A stretch of 48,939 bases of DNA from Gemmatimonadota bacterium (GCA_016182795.1 JACPFW010000023.1:1-48939); one strand, 5' to 3'; numbered from the stretch's first letter, positions 18,011 through 27,268 are shown. Made by a program: numbers and translations. The notes: generated by a model from the sequence alone, not told the origin.

Positions 18011-19701
18011 CGCGTCACCCGCAGGGCAATCACCGCGCCCTCGGCGCGCCGCTCTTCCACCACGCGCACCCCGAGCGCTTCGAGCGCGCTGACGAGCGGG
18101 CGCAGTTCGTCGCCCGGCGAGCCGGCAAAGAAGTGCGACGCCACAATCCACGCCTCCGGATGAGCAGCCGCGGCAATGCGCCGCGCCTCTTCCTCCGCCC
18201 ATCCCGGTGATGGCGCGGCGGCGGACGGCGTGCCCGCAATCCGATACTGCACGCCCGGCGCGAGGCCCACGAGTTCGGTGCGCGAGCCCGACGTCACCAC
18301 CAGCGAATCGCCCTCAAGCGGACGCACCGCTCGCGCGCGCACCGCATTCTCATAGCCAGGCGACCCACTGCGGCCGGCGAGCGCGCGCCACTGCTCCAGT
18401 CGGGCGTTCTCGCGCCATGCTCCCTCGGTGGTCGCCAGCAGCCACGCCGGCGCGGCGCGCGCGAACACATAGATGGGCGTCGTCGCCGCGTCGGCGTCCA
18501 CCTTGGCAAAGAGCGTGCGTGTCGCCTCGAGCGACCCCGGATTCCGCAGGAAGCGGTCAGAATCGGTGAACTGCCACACGGCCAGCGCGACGGAGCCGAC
18601 CACAACAAAGACGGCGGCGCCGCGCGCCTTCGTCATCACACTGCGGCGCGCGAGCAGCGTGTTGCGCAGGCCGATCACCGCCGCCGCCTGCGCCACCCAG
18701 ACACCGGGAACGGCAAAGAAGGCCAGCCGGTCCGACAACGGATACGCGTCCACCAGCGACGCGCATACGGCAAAGCAGACCGGCCCCGCCAGCAGCGCCG
18801 CGTCGGAGAGCCGGCGCCGCGCCATCACCACGAGGCCGCCCAGCCAGAGCGCCGTGACAACGGTCGTCCCCAGCAGCGAACCCGTCCACCGCAGCGGAAT
18901 CCACGCCAGTTCCATGCACACGCGCAGCAGGCGAACCGCCCGATCATCGGCCGTCACATCGAGCATCACCGGCGCCCAGTACGTGCGCAGCGACTCATTG
19001 GCGGCCCCGGCGCGATACGACACCAACCACAGCGCGCCAAAGCTGAGCACCGCCACCGCCAGCGCCGGCAGCGCGACCATTCGGGCGCCGACGGCGCTCC
19101 GCACCTCGGGCTCGACGGCCAGCGCCACGGCCACCGCCGCCACCACGAACACCGCGGGGAGCGAGAGCGGCACGGCGATGACCATCGCGATGCCAAGCAT
19201 CCACCAGCGTCGCATCCGGTGCGGCTCGTCGCGCGCCTCGCAGGCGAGCAGCAGCAGCGCCGCGGCGACGGTGGCATCGCTCGCATAGGGCTTCGCTTCC
19301 GTCGAGTAGCGCAGGGCGAGCAGCGAACCCGACGCCGCCACGGCGGCCAGCGCGCCGGCCCCGGTACCCACGGTGCGCGCGCCGAGTCGCCAGAGCAGCC
19401 ACGGCAGCAACACGCCCGCCGCCCACGGCACAAGCCGCAGCCAGAGGTCGGGCGCGTCGGCGTGCGACGCCACGAGGCGCTCAAGCCACAGGAATCCGAC
19501 GGGCGCGGCCTGTGCCCAGTCGAGCGGCGCCAGCAGGCCGCCAAAGCCGCGCATCAGCACGTTGAGGGCCAGTGACGCCTCGTCGAGCCACAGCGAGCCG
19601 CGCTCCGTGAGTGCCCACGCGCGCGCCGCAAACCCGAGCACAATGGCCACCCACGCAACGATGGCCGCCGCGCGCTGCGGTGTGTCGGCGGGGCGGCTCA
19701 T
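18007..19701 (-). CDS. GT-C-fold membrane glycosyltransferase-like protein
   Basis: The 564-residue protein has about ten membrane helices in its first 400 residues and a soluble C-terminal domain. The first exterior loop contains WLDEASLALN, matching the Asp-Glu motif of GT-C (PMT/ArnT-type) enzymes that transfer a sugar from a lipid carrier. Similar motifs occur in the O-mannosyltransferase family. No partner sugar genes are near. The gene follows map on the same strand with a 13-base gap, in the place where infA, rpmJ and the alpha-operon genes often stand in other genomes. I rate membrane glycosyltransferase-like as likely, but the substrate is unknown. Confidence 0.7.
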   Translation of the reverse strand: MSRPADTPQRAAAIVAWVAIVLGFAARAWALTERGSLWLDEASLALNVLMRGFGGLLAPLDWAQAAPVGFLWLERLVASHADAPDLWLRLVPWAAGVLLPWLLWRLGARTVGTGAGALAAVAASGSLLALRYSTEAKPYASDATVAAALLLLACEARDEPHRMRRWWMLGIAMVIAVPLSLPAVFVVAAVAVALAVEPEVRSAVGARMVALPALAVAVLSFGALWLVSYRAGAANESLRTYWAPVMLDVTADDRAVRLLRVCMELAWIPLRWTGSLLGTTVVTALWLGGLVVMARRRLSDAALLAGPVCFAVCASLVDAYPLSDRLAFFAVPGVWVAQAAAVIGLRNTLLARRSVMTKARGAAVFVVVGSVALAVWQFTDSDRFLRNPGSLEATRTLFAKVDADAATTPIYVFARAAPAWLLATTEGAWRENARLEQWRALAGRSGSPGYENAVRARAVRPLEGDSLVVTSGSRTELVGLAPGVQYRIAGTPSAAAPSPGWAEEEARRIAAAAHPEAWIVASHFFAGSPGDELRPLVSALEALGVRVVEERRAEGAVIALRVTR

Positions 19702-19714
19702 CGCGTTGCGCGCG

Positions 19715-20467
19715 CTACAGGCGCGTCAGCACCCGCGGCCCATCGTCCGTCACCGCCACGGTGTGTTCCACGTGCGCACTGCGCGTGGCGTCGAGCGTGA
19801 CCACGGTCCACTTGTCCGCCAGCGTGCGCGTCGCCGGGCCGCCCACATTCACCATCGGCTCGATGGCAATGGTCAGACCGGCCTGCAGGCGCGTGCCGCG
19901 CCGCGGCTTGCCGTGGTTGGGCACCTGCGGATCTTCGTGCGGCAGATGTCCCACGCCGTGCCCGACGAGTTCGCGCACGACGCTGAACCCGGCGCGTTCC
20001 ACCACCGACTGCACCGCGTGCCCAATGTCGCCCACGTAGTTGCCGGGAATCGCCTGCGCGATGCCGGCGTCGAGCGCGCGCTCCGTCACGTCAATCAGAT
20101 GCCGCGTCGTCGGGTCAAGAGTGCCCACCGGCACGGTGATGGCGGCGTCGGTGAACATGCCCCCGTGCTGCACGCCGACGTCGAGCTTCACGATGTCGCC
20201 GTCGGCCAGCACGCGCTTGGGCGACGGAATGCCGTGCACGATCTCCTCGTTCACCGAGATGCAAATCGCGCCCGGAAAGCCGTACAGCCCCTTGAACGCC
20301 GGCACCGCGCCCTCGTGGCTGCGGATAAACTCCTCGGCGATGCGGTCCAGTTCGCCCGTGCTGATGCCCGGGCGCACCACGGTGCGCAGATGCGCGTGGG
20401 TGAGGGCGAGAATCCGCCCTCCCACCGCCATCGTCTCGATCTCGCGCGCGCTCTTGAGCTGAATCAA
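19715..20467 (-). CDS. map: Methionine aminopeptidase, type I
   Basis: This metallopeptidase removes the starting methionine from nascent proteins. The 250-residue product starts IQLKSAREIETMAVGGRILA and holds the five metal ligands in KLDVGVQHGGMFTDAA (two Asp), GHGVGHLPHEDP (His), LTIAIEPM (Glu) and SAHVEHTVAV (Glu). The start appears to be a TTG at 20467, because the upstream extension covers adk in another frame. The TTG overlaps the adk stop (TTGA), so the two genes are coupled. It closes the spc run here, and infA, rpmJ, rpsM, rpsK, rpsD, rpoA and rplQ do not follow. Confidence 0.94.
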   Translation of the reverse strand: MIQLKSAREIETMAVGGRILALTHAHLRTVVRPGISTGELDRIAEEFIRSHEGAVPAFKGLYGFPGAICISVNEEIVHGIPSPKRVLADGDIVKLDVGVQHGGMFTDAAITVPVGTLDPTTRHLIDVTERALDAGIAQAIPGNYVGDIGHAVQSVVERAGFSVVRELVGHGVGHLPHEDPQVPNHGKPRRGTRLQAGLTIAIEPMVNVGGPATRTLADKWTVVTLDATRSAHVEHTVAVTDDGPRVLTRL

Positions 20468-21111
20468 CGTCCGACCGCCCGCAGCGCGCGCGCTTCGACT
20501 TCGGCAAACGTCCCCGATGCGTCGATCGCCGCCACATTGCCGCCGTTGGCGCGATACCACGCCACCACCGGCTCCGTTTGCGCCTTGTACACACGCAGGC
20601 GATTGCGAATCGACTCGGGCTCGTCGTCGACGCGGCGCACCAGCGTTCCCTTGGGGCTCGCCGTGCACTCCGCGTGCGTCTCGCCCGGCTGGCGCCCGGC
20701 GAACGGCGTCTGGCAGGCGCCGCACGTCGTGCGCGAGCTGAGCCGCGCCACGAGCTCCTCGTCGGCGATCTCGAACAGCAGCACGACATCCACGCGCTTG
20801 CCGATCTCGGCCGCCACGCGGGCCAGCCCCTCGGCCTGCGGCACGGTGCGCACCACGCCGTCGAGCACCACGCCCTTGGCCTGTGCCGGCGCCGAGAGTG
20901 CGTCCTTCATGATGCCGAGGATCACCTGGTCAGGCACCAGGTCTCCGCGATCCATGTACGCCTTGGCTTCGAGCCCGAGCGTCGTCCCCGCCTTGGCGGC
21001 GGCGCGCAGCACGTCACCCGTAGAAATCTTGGGGACGCCGAGGGCAGCGGCGACCCGCTCCCCCTGCGTCCCCTTGCCTGAACCCGGTGGCCCGAGCAGG
21101 ACAACGATCAT
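20464..21111 (-). CDS. adk: Adenylate kinase (long form)
   Basis: The enzyme interconverts ATP and AMP with 2 ADP. The 215-residue product begins MIVVLLGPPGSGKGTQGERV with its P-loop, then SMKDAL-like GIMKDALSA, VLDGVVRTVPQAEGL, and a long LID domain with cysteines in TTCGACQTPF and AECTASPKG. Three Cys are visible, so zinc binding in the LID is plausible but the fourth ligand is not obvious. DDEPESIRNRL is the family Arg region. It sits 4 bases after secY as in the canonical spc operon and overlaps map by its stop codon. The 15 codons above the ATG at 21111 overlap secY and are not used. Confidence 0.95.
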   Translation of the reverse strand: MIVVLLGPPGSGKGTQGERVAAALGVPKISTGDVLRAAAKAGTTLGLEAKAYMDRGDLVPDQVILGIMKDALSAPAQAKGVVLDGVVRTVPQAEGLARVAAEIGKRVDVVLLFEIADEELVARLSSRTTCGACQTPFAGRQPGETHAECTASPKGTLVRRVDDEPESIRNRLRVYKAQTEPVVAWYRANGGNVAAIDASGTFAEVEARALRAVGR

Positions 21112-21115
21112 GCTA

Positions 21116-22459
21116 CTATCCCCCAGAGAAGATATCCGCGTTCCCCTGGCGACCACGGAAGCGTACGCGCCCCTTCTTCATGAAGCCGTCGTACTTCCGC
21201 AGCAGCAGATGCTGGTTCATCTGGGCAATCGTGTCGAGCGCGACACCCACAACGATCAGCACTGATGTGCCGCCGAACCGGAACGGCACCGCCATGACGT
21301 CGGCAATCCACACCGGCAGCAGGGCAATGACGGTCAGGAAGATCGACCCCGGCAGCGTGATGCGGCTCACCACCTCATCAATATACTCTGCCGTCTTCGC
21401 TCCCGGCTTGATGCCCGGAATGAAGCCACCCTGCTTCTTCAGGTTCTCCGCGATGTCGACCGGATTGAAGATGATCGACGTGTAGAAGTACGTGAAGAAG
21501 ATGATCAGCACCGCGGACAGCACGAAGTACAGCCCCGTGCCCGGCGCAAACAGGTCGGAGAACTCGCGCATCTTCTCGCTGCCGCTGAACTGGGCAATGG
21601 CGCCCGGCACGACGATCAGCGACTGCGCAAAGACGATCGGCATCACGCCCGACGCGTTGATGCGCAGCGGGATGAAGTTGCGGGCCGCCTCGCGCATGCG
21701 CCCCCGCGCCATCGTGCGCTGCGGGATCTGGATTGCGATGCGGCGCGCCGCCAGCGTGATCGCCACGACGCCGGCGACGACGGCGACCATCAGCGCGATG
21801 AGCGCGACGAGCGCCAGCGGGCTCAGCGACCCGGTGCCGACGAAGTTGAACGTCTGCCACGCGCTGGGCCAGAACCGCTCGATGATGGAGAAGAAGATCA
21901 GCAGCGAGGCGCCGTTGCCGAGGCCGCGCTCCGTGATCTGCTCACCCAGCCACATGACGAACATCGCGCCCGTCGTGAGGATCCAGGCCATCTCGAACTT
22001 GAACGTCGCGCCCGGCGTCGAGACCGCGCCCTGCACCGACTCGGTGAACAGCGCAAAGCCCCACGCCTGCACGAGCGCCAGCGCGATGGTCGCGTAGCGC
22101 GTCCACTGCGTGACTTTCTTCCGACCTTCTTCGTCCTTCTGCATCTTCTCGATCGTCGGCACCACCGCGCCGGCGATCTGCGCGAAGATGGACGCCGAGA
22201 TGTACGGCATGATGCCCAGCGCGAAGATCGTCGCCTTCGACAGGTTCCCGCCGACGAACAGGTCGTACAGGCCAAGGAACCCACCACCCTGCTGGCTCTG
22301 GAAGAAGTCCATCATCGCCACCACGTCCACGCCGGGGGCGGTGACGTGGCTGCCCACCCGGTAGATCACCAGGCAGACGAACGTGAAGATGATCTTTTCC
22401 CAGAGCTCCGGCGTCCGATAGATGTTCGCCAGCGTGGCCGCGGGATTTGCCTGCGCCAT
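21116..22459 (-). CDS. secY: Preprotein translocase subunit SecY
   Basis: SecY forms the protein-conducting channel in the cytoplasmic membrane with SecE and SecG. The 447-residue protein has ten membrane helices. Landmarks are ALGIMPYISASIFAQI, GLGNGASLLIF, RINASGVMPIVFAQSL, and FNPVDIAENLKKQGGFIPGI close to the C-terminal third. It begins at the ATG at 22459, sharing its A with the rplO stop (TAATG), and is followed by adk. The longish loop between helices 8 and 9 is basic, as needed for ribosome docking. No unusual insert is seen. Confidence 0.97.
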   Translation of the reverse strand: MAQANPAATLANIYRTPELWEKIIFTFVCLVIYRVGSHVTAPGVDVVAMMDFFQSQQGGGFLGLYDLFVGGNLSKATIFALGIMPYISASIFAQIAGAVVPTIEKMQKDEEGRKKVTQWTRYATIALALVQAWGFALFTESVQGAVSTPGATFKFEMAWILTTGAMFVMWLGEQITERGLGNGASLLIFFSIIERFWPSAWQTFNFVGTGSLSPLALVALIALMVAVVAGVVAITLAARRIAIQIPQRTMARGRMREAARNFIPLRINASGVMPIVFAQSLIVVPGAIAQFSGSEKMREFSDLFAPGTGLYFVLSAVLIIFFTYFYTSIIFNPVDIAENLKKQGGFIPGIKPGAKTAEYIDEVVSRITLPGSIFLTVIALLPVWIADVMAVPFRFGGTSVLIVVGVALDTIAQMNQHLLLRKYDGFMKKGRVRFRGRQGNADIFSGG

Positions 22460-22917
22460 TAGTCCTCGACCTTGCCGCCGGCGGCTTCGATTTTGGCCTT
22501 CGCCGCGGCGCTCACCTTGAGGCCGCGCAGCGTTACCGCGCCGGTGATCTCGCCATTGGCGAGCACCTTCGCGGGACGACCCTTCGGCACGAGCCCGGCG
22601 GCGACCAGCGCCTCCGGCGTGATCTCACCGCCAATCGCGGCGATGTCGGCGAGGCCGACCGCCTGATAGGCGACGCGGAACGGATTGGTGAAGCCGCGCT
22701 TCGGAATACGGCGCGTCATCGGCATCTGGCCGCCTTCGAAATGCGGCTTGCCGCCGCCCGGGCCGTGGTGGCCGGCGCGCGCCTTGATGCCCTTGTGACC
22801 CTTGCCCGCGGTCTTGCCCTTCCCCGAGCCCGGCCCGCGGCCAATGCGCTTGCGGTCGCGATGCGACCCGGGCGCCGGCGCGAGGTTGCTCAGCGTGATC
22901 TTCTCGGTAGCCATCAT
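22459..22917 (-). CDS. rplO: 50S ribosomal protein uL15
   Basis: The 152-residue protein has the L15 features: an N-terminal Gly/Arg/Lys-rich segment ([20 protein letters not shown]) followed by the compact fold ending in [19 protein letters not shown]. It binds 23S rRNA late in assembly. Two consecutive ATGs occur (22917 and 22914). The first immediately follows the rpmD stop codon. The gene overlaps secY by one base. Confidence 0.97.
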   Translation of the reverse strand: MMATEKITLSNLAPAPGSHRDRKRIGRGPGSGKGKTAGKGHKGIKARAGHHGPGGGKPHFEGGQMPMTRRIPKRGFTNPFRVAYQAVGLADIAAIGGEITPEALVAAGLVPKGRPAKVLANGEITGAVTLRGLKVSAAAKAKIEAAGGKVED

Positions 22918-23169
22918 CTACTCCTTCACCGGCGTCACTTCAACGAGATGACGCACGCGCTTGATCTGGCCGCGCAGCGACGGCGAGTCCTGGTGCACTA
23001 CCATATCCTGGTGGTGCTTCAGGCCGAGCGCCTCGAGGGTCAGCCGCATCACCTTCGGCTGGCCGGATCCGCTGCGAATCTGCTTCACCTGCACCTTCCC
23101 CTTGGTCAGGGTGTTGGGCGCGGTCTTCTTGGGCCCCCGTCCGGGGTGCCAAACGAATGTGCGTGGCAT
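22918..23169 (-). CDS. rpmD: 50S ribosomal protein uL30 with N-terminal extension
   Basis: From the ATG at 23169 the product is 83 residues. The L30 core is VKQIRSGSGQPKVMRLTLEA through GLKHHQDMVVHQ and LRGQIKRVRHLVEV. An N-terminal stretch of about 24 residues ([20 protein letters not shown]) precedes the core and is not typical of the usual 60-residue protein. The ATG shares its A with the rpsE stop (TGATG), which supports this start by coupling. The upstream open frame overlaps rpsE and is not used. Confidence 0.92.
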   Translation of the reverse strand: MPRTFVWHPGRGPKKTAPNTLTKGKVQVKQIRSGSGQPKVMRLTLEALGLKHHQDMVVHQDSPSLRGQIKRVRHLVEVTPVKE

Positions 23170-24032
23170 CAGACGGTCTCCTTCACCTTGGCGCGCGACT
23201 TGTAGCCGAGCGACGAGGGCTCCACGCCGCGCTCGCGCGCGATCTGCTCCACCGTCGTCAGCGACGACAGGCCGTTGACGGCCGCGCGCACGAGGTTGAA
23301 CGGATTCGACGAGCCCAGCGACTTCGTGAGAATATCGGTGATGCCGACGCACTCCATCACGGCACGCACCGCACCACCGGCGATGACGCCCGAACCCGGC
23401 GCCGCCGGCTTCAGCAGCACCTCGGACGCGCCGTGCTGTCCGACGATCTCGTGCGGAATCGTGGCGCCCGTCATCGGGATCGTCACCATGTTGCGACGCG
23501 CCGCCTCAACGGCCTTGCGCACCGCTTCCGACACTTCGTTCGCCTTGCCGCTGGCGATGCCGACCTTGCCCTGACCGTCGCCAACGGCGACGAGGGCATT
23601 GAAGCTGAAGCGCCGGCCGCCCTTCACGACCTTGGCGACGCGGTTGATGGCGACCACGTTCTCCACCAGCTCGGAGCCTTCACGCTCCTCCCCCGGTGCG
23701 CCGCCACGTCCGCCGCGCGAGTCGCGTCCCGGACCGCCGTCACGGCCACCACGGCCGCCACCCGGTCCACCGCTGCGCCCGCCGCCCGGTCCGCCACGCC
23801 CGGCTCCCGGTCCGCCGCGGCCACCACCCGGCCCGCCACGTCCCTGACCCGGCGCGCCGCGGCCGCGTCCCGGACCACCGCCCAGTCCGCCACGCCCCAT
23901 GCCGCCCGGTCGCCCGGAGCCACCGCCCGGACCACGTCCCGCACCGCCGCCCATCGGACGGTTCTGCGGACGCGGCGTGGCCGGCGTGTCACCGCCGGCA
24001 TGATGCGTCGTTTCGTTCTTCTCGTCGGCCAT
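23169..24032 (-). CDS. rpsE: 30S ribosomal protein uS5 with RGG-rich N-terminal extension
   Basis: The 287-residue product is far longer than the usual 166 or so. The S5 core starts near residue 119 with [20 protein letters not shown] and includes [49 protein letters not shown] and the C-terminal [14 protein letters not shown]5 helps shape the mRNA entry site and decoding accuracy. The first 118 residues are almost entirely Gly, Arg and Pro, with repeated GGRGGPG and RGGPGGG, an RGG-like disordered tail. The ATG at 24032 is one base from the rplR stop. The open frame continues upstream into rplR and is not used. Confidence 0.95.
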   Translation of the reverse strand: MADEKNETTHHAGGDTPATPRPQNRPMGGGAGRGPGGGSGRPGGMGRGGLGGGPGRGRGAPGQGRGGPGGGRGGPGAGRGGPGGGRSGGPGGGRGGRDGGPGRDSRGGRGGAPGEEREGSELVENVVAINRVAKVVKGGRRFSFNALVAVGDGQGKVGIASGKANEVSEAVRKAVEAARRNMVTIPMTGATIPHEIVGQHGASEVLLKPAAPGSGVIAGGAVRAVMECVGITDILTKSLGSSNPFNLVRAAVNGLSSLTTVEQIARERGVEPSSLGYKSRAKVKETV

Positions 24033-24033
24033 A

Positions 24034-24387
24034 TCAGAACTCCAGCCCGGCTTCCCGGGCGCCATCGGCCACCGCTTTCACGCGGCCCGTGTACTGGTAC
24101 CCAGCACGGTCGAACACGACCTTGCTGATGCCGGCGGCCTTCGCCTGCGCGGCGATCTTCTTCCCCACCTCGACCGACTTGACTGACTTCTTGCCGTCGA
24201 TGCCGTTGTCCGTCACGGTCATCAGCGTGCGACGGGCCACGTCGTCCACGAGCTGGGCATAGATGTGCTTGAGCGAGCGGAACACCACGAGGCGCGGACG
24301 TTCCGCCGTCCCCGTGACCTTCTTCCGCACGCGCAGATGACGGCGCTCGCGACGTTCCGCGCCCGTCTTCGGAGTACGCATTGGCAT
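24034..24387 (-). CDS. rplR: 50S ribosomal protein uL18
   Basis: The 117-residue protein has an N-terminal basic tail ([20 protein letters not shown]) and the L18 core [20 protein letters not shown], followed by [19 protein letters not shown] with the conserved final [17 protein letters not shown]. It binds 5S rRNA together with uL5. The ATG at 24387 shares one base with the rplF stop (TAATG). Confidence 0.97.
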   Translation of the reverse strand: MPMRTPKTGAERRERRHLRVRKKVTGTAERPRLVVFRSLKHIYAQLVDDVARRTLMTVTDNGIDGKKSVKSVEVGKKIAAQAKAAGISKVVFDRAGYQYTGRVKAVADGAREAGLEF

Positions 24388-24926
24388 TACTTACCTCCCG
24401 CCTTGCCGGCCTTGCGCCGGATCTGCTCACCCGCATAGCGCACGCCCTTGCCCTTGTACGGCTCCGGCTTGCGCAGCTGGCGAATCTCCGCGGCCACCTG
24501 GCCGACGATTTCCTTGTTCGCCCCTTCCACCACCACCTGCGTCGGCGTCGGCGCCGTCAGCTTGATGCCGGCGGGCGCCTTGAACTCGATCTGGTGCGAA
24601 TAGCCCAGCGCGAAGAGCAGGCCGTACGGCTTCACTTCCGCCTTGTAGCCCACGCCCGTGATCTCGAGCTGACGCACATACCCCTTCGTGACGCCCTCGA
24701 TCATGTTGAACACCAGCGTGCGCGACAGGCCGTGCAGCGACTTGTGGACCGGCTCGTCCGACGGACGGTTCACGATGACCTGATTCCCCTCGACCTTGAC
24801 TTCCATCGCCGGGTTGAAGGTCCGCTTCAGTTCGCCCTTCGGCCCCTTCACCGTCACCACCGAGCCGGCGACGGTCACCGTCACGCCAGCCGGAATGTCC
24901 ACGGGGAGCTTTCCAATACGCGACAT
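24387..24926 (-). CDS. rplF: 50S ribosomal protein uL6
   Basis: The 179-residue protein is a clear L6: [17 protein letters not shown] at the start, the repeat-fold motif [18 protein letters not shown] and the C-terminal signature [16 protein letters not shown]. It sits at the base of the stalk near the factor-binding site. It follows rpsH after 8 bases and overlaps rplR by one base. Confidence 0.98.
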   Translation of the reverse strand: MSRIGKLPVDIPAGVTVTVAGSVVTVKGPKGELKRTFNPAMEVKVEGNQVIVNRPSDEPVHKSLHGLSRTLVFNMIEGVTKGYVRQLEITGVGYKAEVKPYGLLFALGYSHQIEFKAPAGIKLTAPTPTQVVVEGANKEIVGQVAAEIRQLRKPEPYKGKGVRYAGEQIRRKAGKAGGK

Positions 24927-24934
24927 GGGGCCCC

Positions 24935-25336
24935 CTACCAGACGATCGCGAGGAGCTCGCCACCGGTGCGCGCCTGGCGCGCCTGCCGGTCGGTCATGAG
25001 TCCCTGCGACGTTGAAAGGATGGCGACGCCAAGGCCGTTGCGCACACGCGGGATCTCGGTGACCCCCACGTACTTGCGCAGGCCGGGGCTCGAGACGCGC
25101 TGCAGCTGCCGGATCACCGGCTGGCCGCCCTGCGCGTACTTGAGCGCGACGCGCAGCACGCGCGTCCCGCTCTCCGTCTCCACGATCTTGTAGTCCGTGA
25201 TGAAGTTCGACTCCTTGAGGAGCCGGGCGATTTCGGTCTTCACCTTCGAAGCCGGCATGTCCACGCGGCGGTGCTTGGATCCGACAGCGTTCCGGATCCG
25301 CGTGAGCATATCAGCGATAGGATCGGTCATGCTCAT
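24935..25336 (-). CDS. rpsH: 30S ribosomal protein uS8
   Basis: The 133-residue protein has S8 landmarks: DPIADMLTRIRNAV at the start, ARLLKESNFITDYKIVE and the C-terminal GVTEIPRVRNGLGVAILSTS followed by QARTGGELLAIVW. It binds the central domain of 16S rRNA and, in enterics, represses the spc operon by binding its own mRNA. Whether that occurs here is unknown. Two ATGs (25336 and 25330) are possible starts. The gap of 129 bases above, before rpsN, holds a heptanucleotide repeat hairpin. Confidence 0.96.
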   Translation of the reverse strand: MSMTDPIADMLTRIRNAVGSKHRRVDMPASKVKTEIARLLKESNFITDYKIVETESGTRVLRVALKYAQGGQPVIRQLQRVSSPGLRKYVGVTEIPRVRNGLGVAILSTSQGLMTDRQARQARTGGELLAIVW

Positions 25337-25405
25337 GTGTGGTACCTGATCTCCTGTGGTATCTGTCCTGGGGACAGACCTGTAGGAAGTGAAAGTGATT
25401 GTAAA

Positions 25406-25460
25406 GGGTAGGTGGTTGATGGTAGACGTCTACCTTCTACCATCTACCTCCTACCGTCTG
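25406..25460. repeat. Heptanucleotide inverted repeat array 1 (rpsN-rpsH gap)
   Basis: Heptads of the form CTACCNN (four in a row at 25430-25457) are preceded by three heptads of the complementary form GGTNGNN (25408-25428). The centre, GGTAGACGTCTACC at 25421-25434, is a perfect 14-base palindrome, so the RNA of either strand can fold into a hairpin. Two similar arrays lie in the rplC-rpsJ and rpsJ-tuf gaps. Confidence 0.8.
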
Positions 25461-25465
25461 CAGGC

Positions 25466-25771
25466 TTACCAGCTCGCCTTCCGGACGCCCGGAAGCAGGC
25501 CGTTGTTCGCCATCTCGCGCAGCGCAATACGGCTGAGACCGAAGGCGCTCTCGAACCCGCGGCTGCGGCCGGTCATCTGGCAGCGGTTGCGGATGCGGGT
25601 CTTCGACGAGTTGCGCGGCAGCTTCTGCAGCGCAAACTGCGCCGCCGTCTTCTCGTCATCCGACGCGTTGGGATTCTGGATCACCGCCTTCAGCGCCTTC
25701 CGCTTGGCGGCGTAGCGCTGCGTCAGCTGCTTGCGGCGGTCGTTCTTCTCGATGCTGCTCTTCTTGGCCAT
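25466..25771 (-). CDS. rpsN: 30S ribosomal protein uS14, zinc-free long form
   Basis: The 101-residue protein starts [16 protein letters not shown] and has the conserved C-terminal [20 protein letters not shown] followed by [18 protein letters not shown]. The CxxC pairs of the short zinc form are absent, so this is the long, zinc-independent type. It belongs to the head of the 30S subunit. The start lies 13 bases after rplE, and 129 bases with a repeat hairpin separate it from rpsH. Confidence 0.96.
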   Translation of the reverse strand: MAKKSSIEKNDRRKQLTQRYAAKRKALKAVIQNPNASDDEKTAAQFALQKLPRNSSKTRIRNRCQMTGRSRGFESAFGLSRIALREMANNGLLPGVRKASW

Positions 25772-25784
25772 GGGGTCGGTCCGG

Positions 25785-26471
25785 TTAGTGCTTGACCACG
25801 ACGGGCTTCTCGTCGCCGCGGAACGGCATGCCGAGTTCGCGCAGCAGCGCGAGCGCCTGGTCGTCCTTGGTCGTCGTCGTCACGAAGGTGATGTCCATCC
25901 CGTGGATCTGCTCGACCTGGTCGTAGTTGATCTCCGGGAAAATCATCTGCTCCTTGACGCCCATCGAGTAGTTGCCGCGCCCGTCAAACGAGCGCGTCGA
26001 CAGGCCGCGGAAGTCGCGCACGCGGGGCAGCGCCGTCGACACGAACCGGTCGAGGAACTCCCACATCCGCGCGCCGCGCAGCGTCACGCTGGCGCCGACT
26101 TCCTGCCCCTGGCGCAGGCCGAAGTTGGCAATCGACTTCTTCGCCTTCTTCCGCACCGGCTTCTGGCCGCTGATCACCGCCAGCTCGTCCACCACGGTGT
26201 CGAGCACCTTCGGCGTCTTGATCGCCTCGCCCATGCCGACGTTCAGCACGATCTTCTCGAGCTGCGGCACCTCGTGCGGGTTGGTCAGGCCGAACTGCGC
26301 GGCCAGCTTGGGACGCACCGTCGCGGTGTAGTACTCGCGCAGGCGCGGCACCGGCACCGGCAGCTGCTCGCCCTTGTGGGACGACGGCAGCATGGCGCTC
26401 TTCTCGCCCCGGCCGCCCTTCGACCCGCCCTTCGCTCCGCCCTTGCCGGCGGTCTTTTCCTTCGTCGCCAT
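25785..26471 (-). CDS. rplE: 50S ribosomal protein uL5 with Gly/Lys-rich N-terminal extension
   Basis: The 228-residue protein contains the L5 core from about residue 42 ([20 protein letters not shown]), with [19 protein letters not shown] and the typical [22 protein letters not shown] and [17 protein letters not shown]. It binds 5S rRNA and contacts the P-site tRNA. About 40 extra residues at the N-terminus are rich in Gly and Lys ([20 protein letters not shown]), against the usual length near 180. The ATG at 26471 follows rplX after 17 bases. An internal start at Met27 would remove most of the tail, so the long start needs checking. Confidence 0.93.
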   Translation of the reverse strand: MATKEKTAGKGGAKGGSKGGRGEKSAMLPSSHKGEQLPVPVPRLREYYTATVRPKLAAQFGLTNPHEVPQLEKIVLNVGMGEAIKTPKVLDTVVDELAVISGQKPVRKKAKKSIANFGLRQGQEVGASVTLRGARMWEFLDRFVSTALPRVRDFRGLSTRSFDGRGNYSMGVKEQMIFPEINYDQVEQIHGMDITFVTTTTKDDQALALLRELGMPFRGDEKPVVVKH

Positions 26472-26488
26472 CTGTCAGTTCCTCGGCC

Positions 26489-26887
26489 TTAGCGGTTGCG
26501 CGGAATCGCGTCGCCGCTCTTCACGCTGATGCGCTCTTTCGTGCCGTCGGTGTCGATCCGGCGGCGCGTCCGCGTCGGGGCTCCCGACTTCGGATCGAGC
26601 AGCATCACGTTGGAGGCGTGCACCGGGGCCGGCATGTCGATGATCGCCGACTCCTCGTTCGCGTTGCGCGCCTTGCGGTGCTTCTTCACGATGTTCACGC
26701 CTTCAATCACCACGCGCCCCTTCTTGGTGAGCACGCGGATCACCTTGCCTTCCTTGCCCTTGTCTTCGCCGCGCATCACGCGCACGACGTCGCCCTTCGT
26801 CACCGGCAGCGCTTCGCGCTCGGCGTTGATGGCGTGCCGGCGCGTCAGCCGGCTCCCCATCGTCTTCTTATGCTTCAGGACGCGCAT
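26489..26887 (-). CDS. rplX: 50S ribosomal protein uL24 with longer C-terminus
   Basis: The 132-residue protein has the KOW motif KGDVVRVMRGEDKGKEGKVI and the family segment RVVIEGVNIVKKHRKA, then IIDMPAPVHASNVMLLDP. Beyond that is a basic tail (TRTRRRIDTDGTKERIS) making it about 25 residues longer than usual. L24 starts assembly of the 50S subunit. Its start codon directly abuts the rplN stop. Confidence 0.95.
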   Translation of the reverse strand: MRVLKHKKTMGSRLTRRHAINAEREALPVTKGDVVRVMRGEDKGKEGKVIRVLTKKGRVVIEGVNIVKKHRKARNANEESAIIDMPAPVHASNVMLLDPKSGAPTRTRRRIDTDGTKERISVKSGDAIPRNR

Positions 26888-27256
26888 TTAGAGCACCTCC
26901 GGTGCCAGCGAGACGATCTTCATGTAGCGCCGCTCGCGGAGTTCGCGCGCGACGGGTCCGAAGATGCGGGTCGCCCGCGGCTCGCCCTTGTCATCGATGA
27001 TCACGACGGCGTTCTCGTCGAACCGGATGTAGCTCCCGTCCTTGCGGCGGGTCTCCTTGACCGTGCGCACCACCACGGCGCGCGCGACGTCCGACTTCTT
27101 CACCGTGCCGTTGGGCAGCGCGTCCTTGACCGCGACGATCACCTGGTCGCCCAGGCGGGCGTAGCGGCGGCGCGTGCCGCCCAGCACGCGGATCACCAGC
27201 GCGCGCTTGGCGCCGCTGTTGTCCGCGACCTTCACGACGGATTCCTGTTGAATCAT
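26888..27256 (-). CDS. rplN: 50S ribosomal protein uL14
   Basis: The 122-residue protein is typical in length and sequence: [55 protein letters not shown] and [19 protein letters not shown]. It binds 23S rRNA and the bridge to 16S helix 44. It follows rpsQ after 12 bases and abuts rplX. Confidence 0.98.
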   Translation of the reverse strand: MIQQESVVKVADNSGAKRALVIRVLGGTRRRYARLGDQVIVAVKDALPNGTVKKSDVARAVVVRTVKETRRKDGSYIRFDENAVVIIDDKGEPRATRIFGPVARELRERRYMKIVSLAPEVL

Positions 27257-27268
27257 GGCCCGCTCCTC

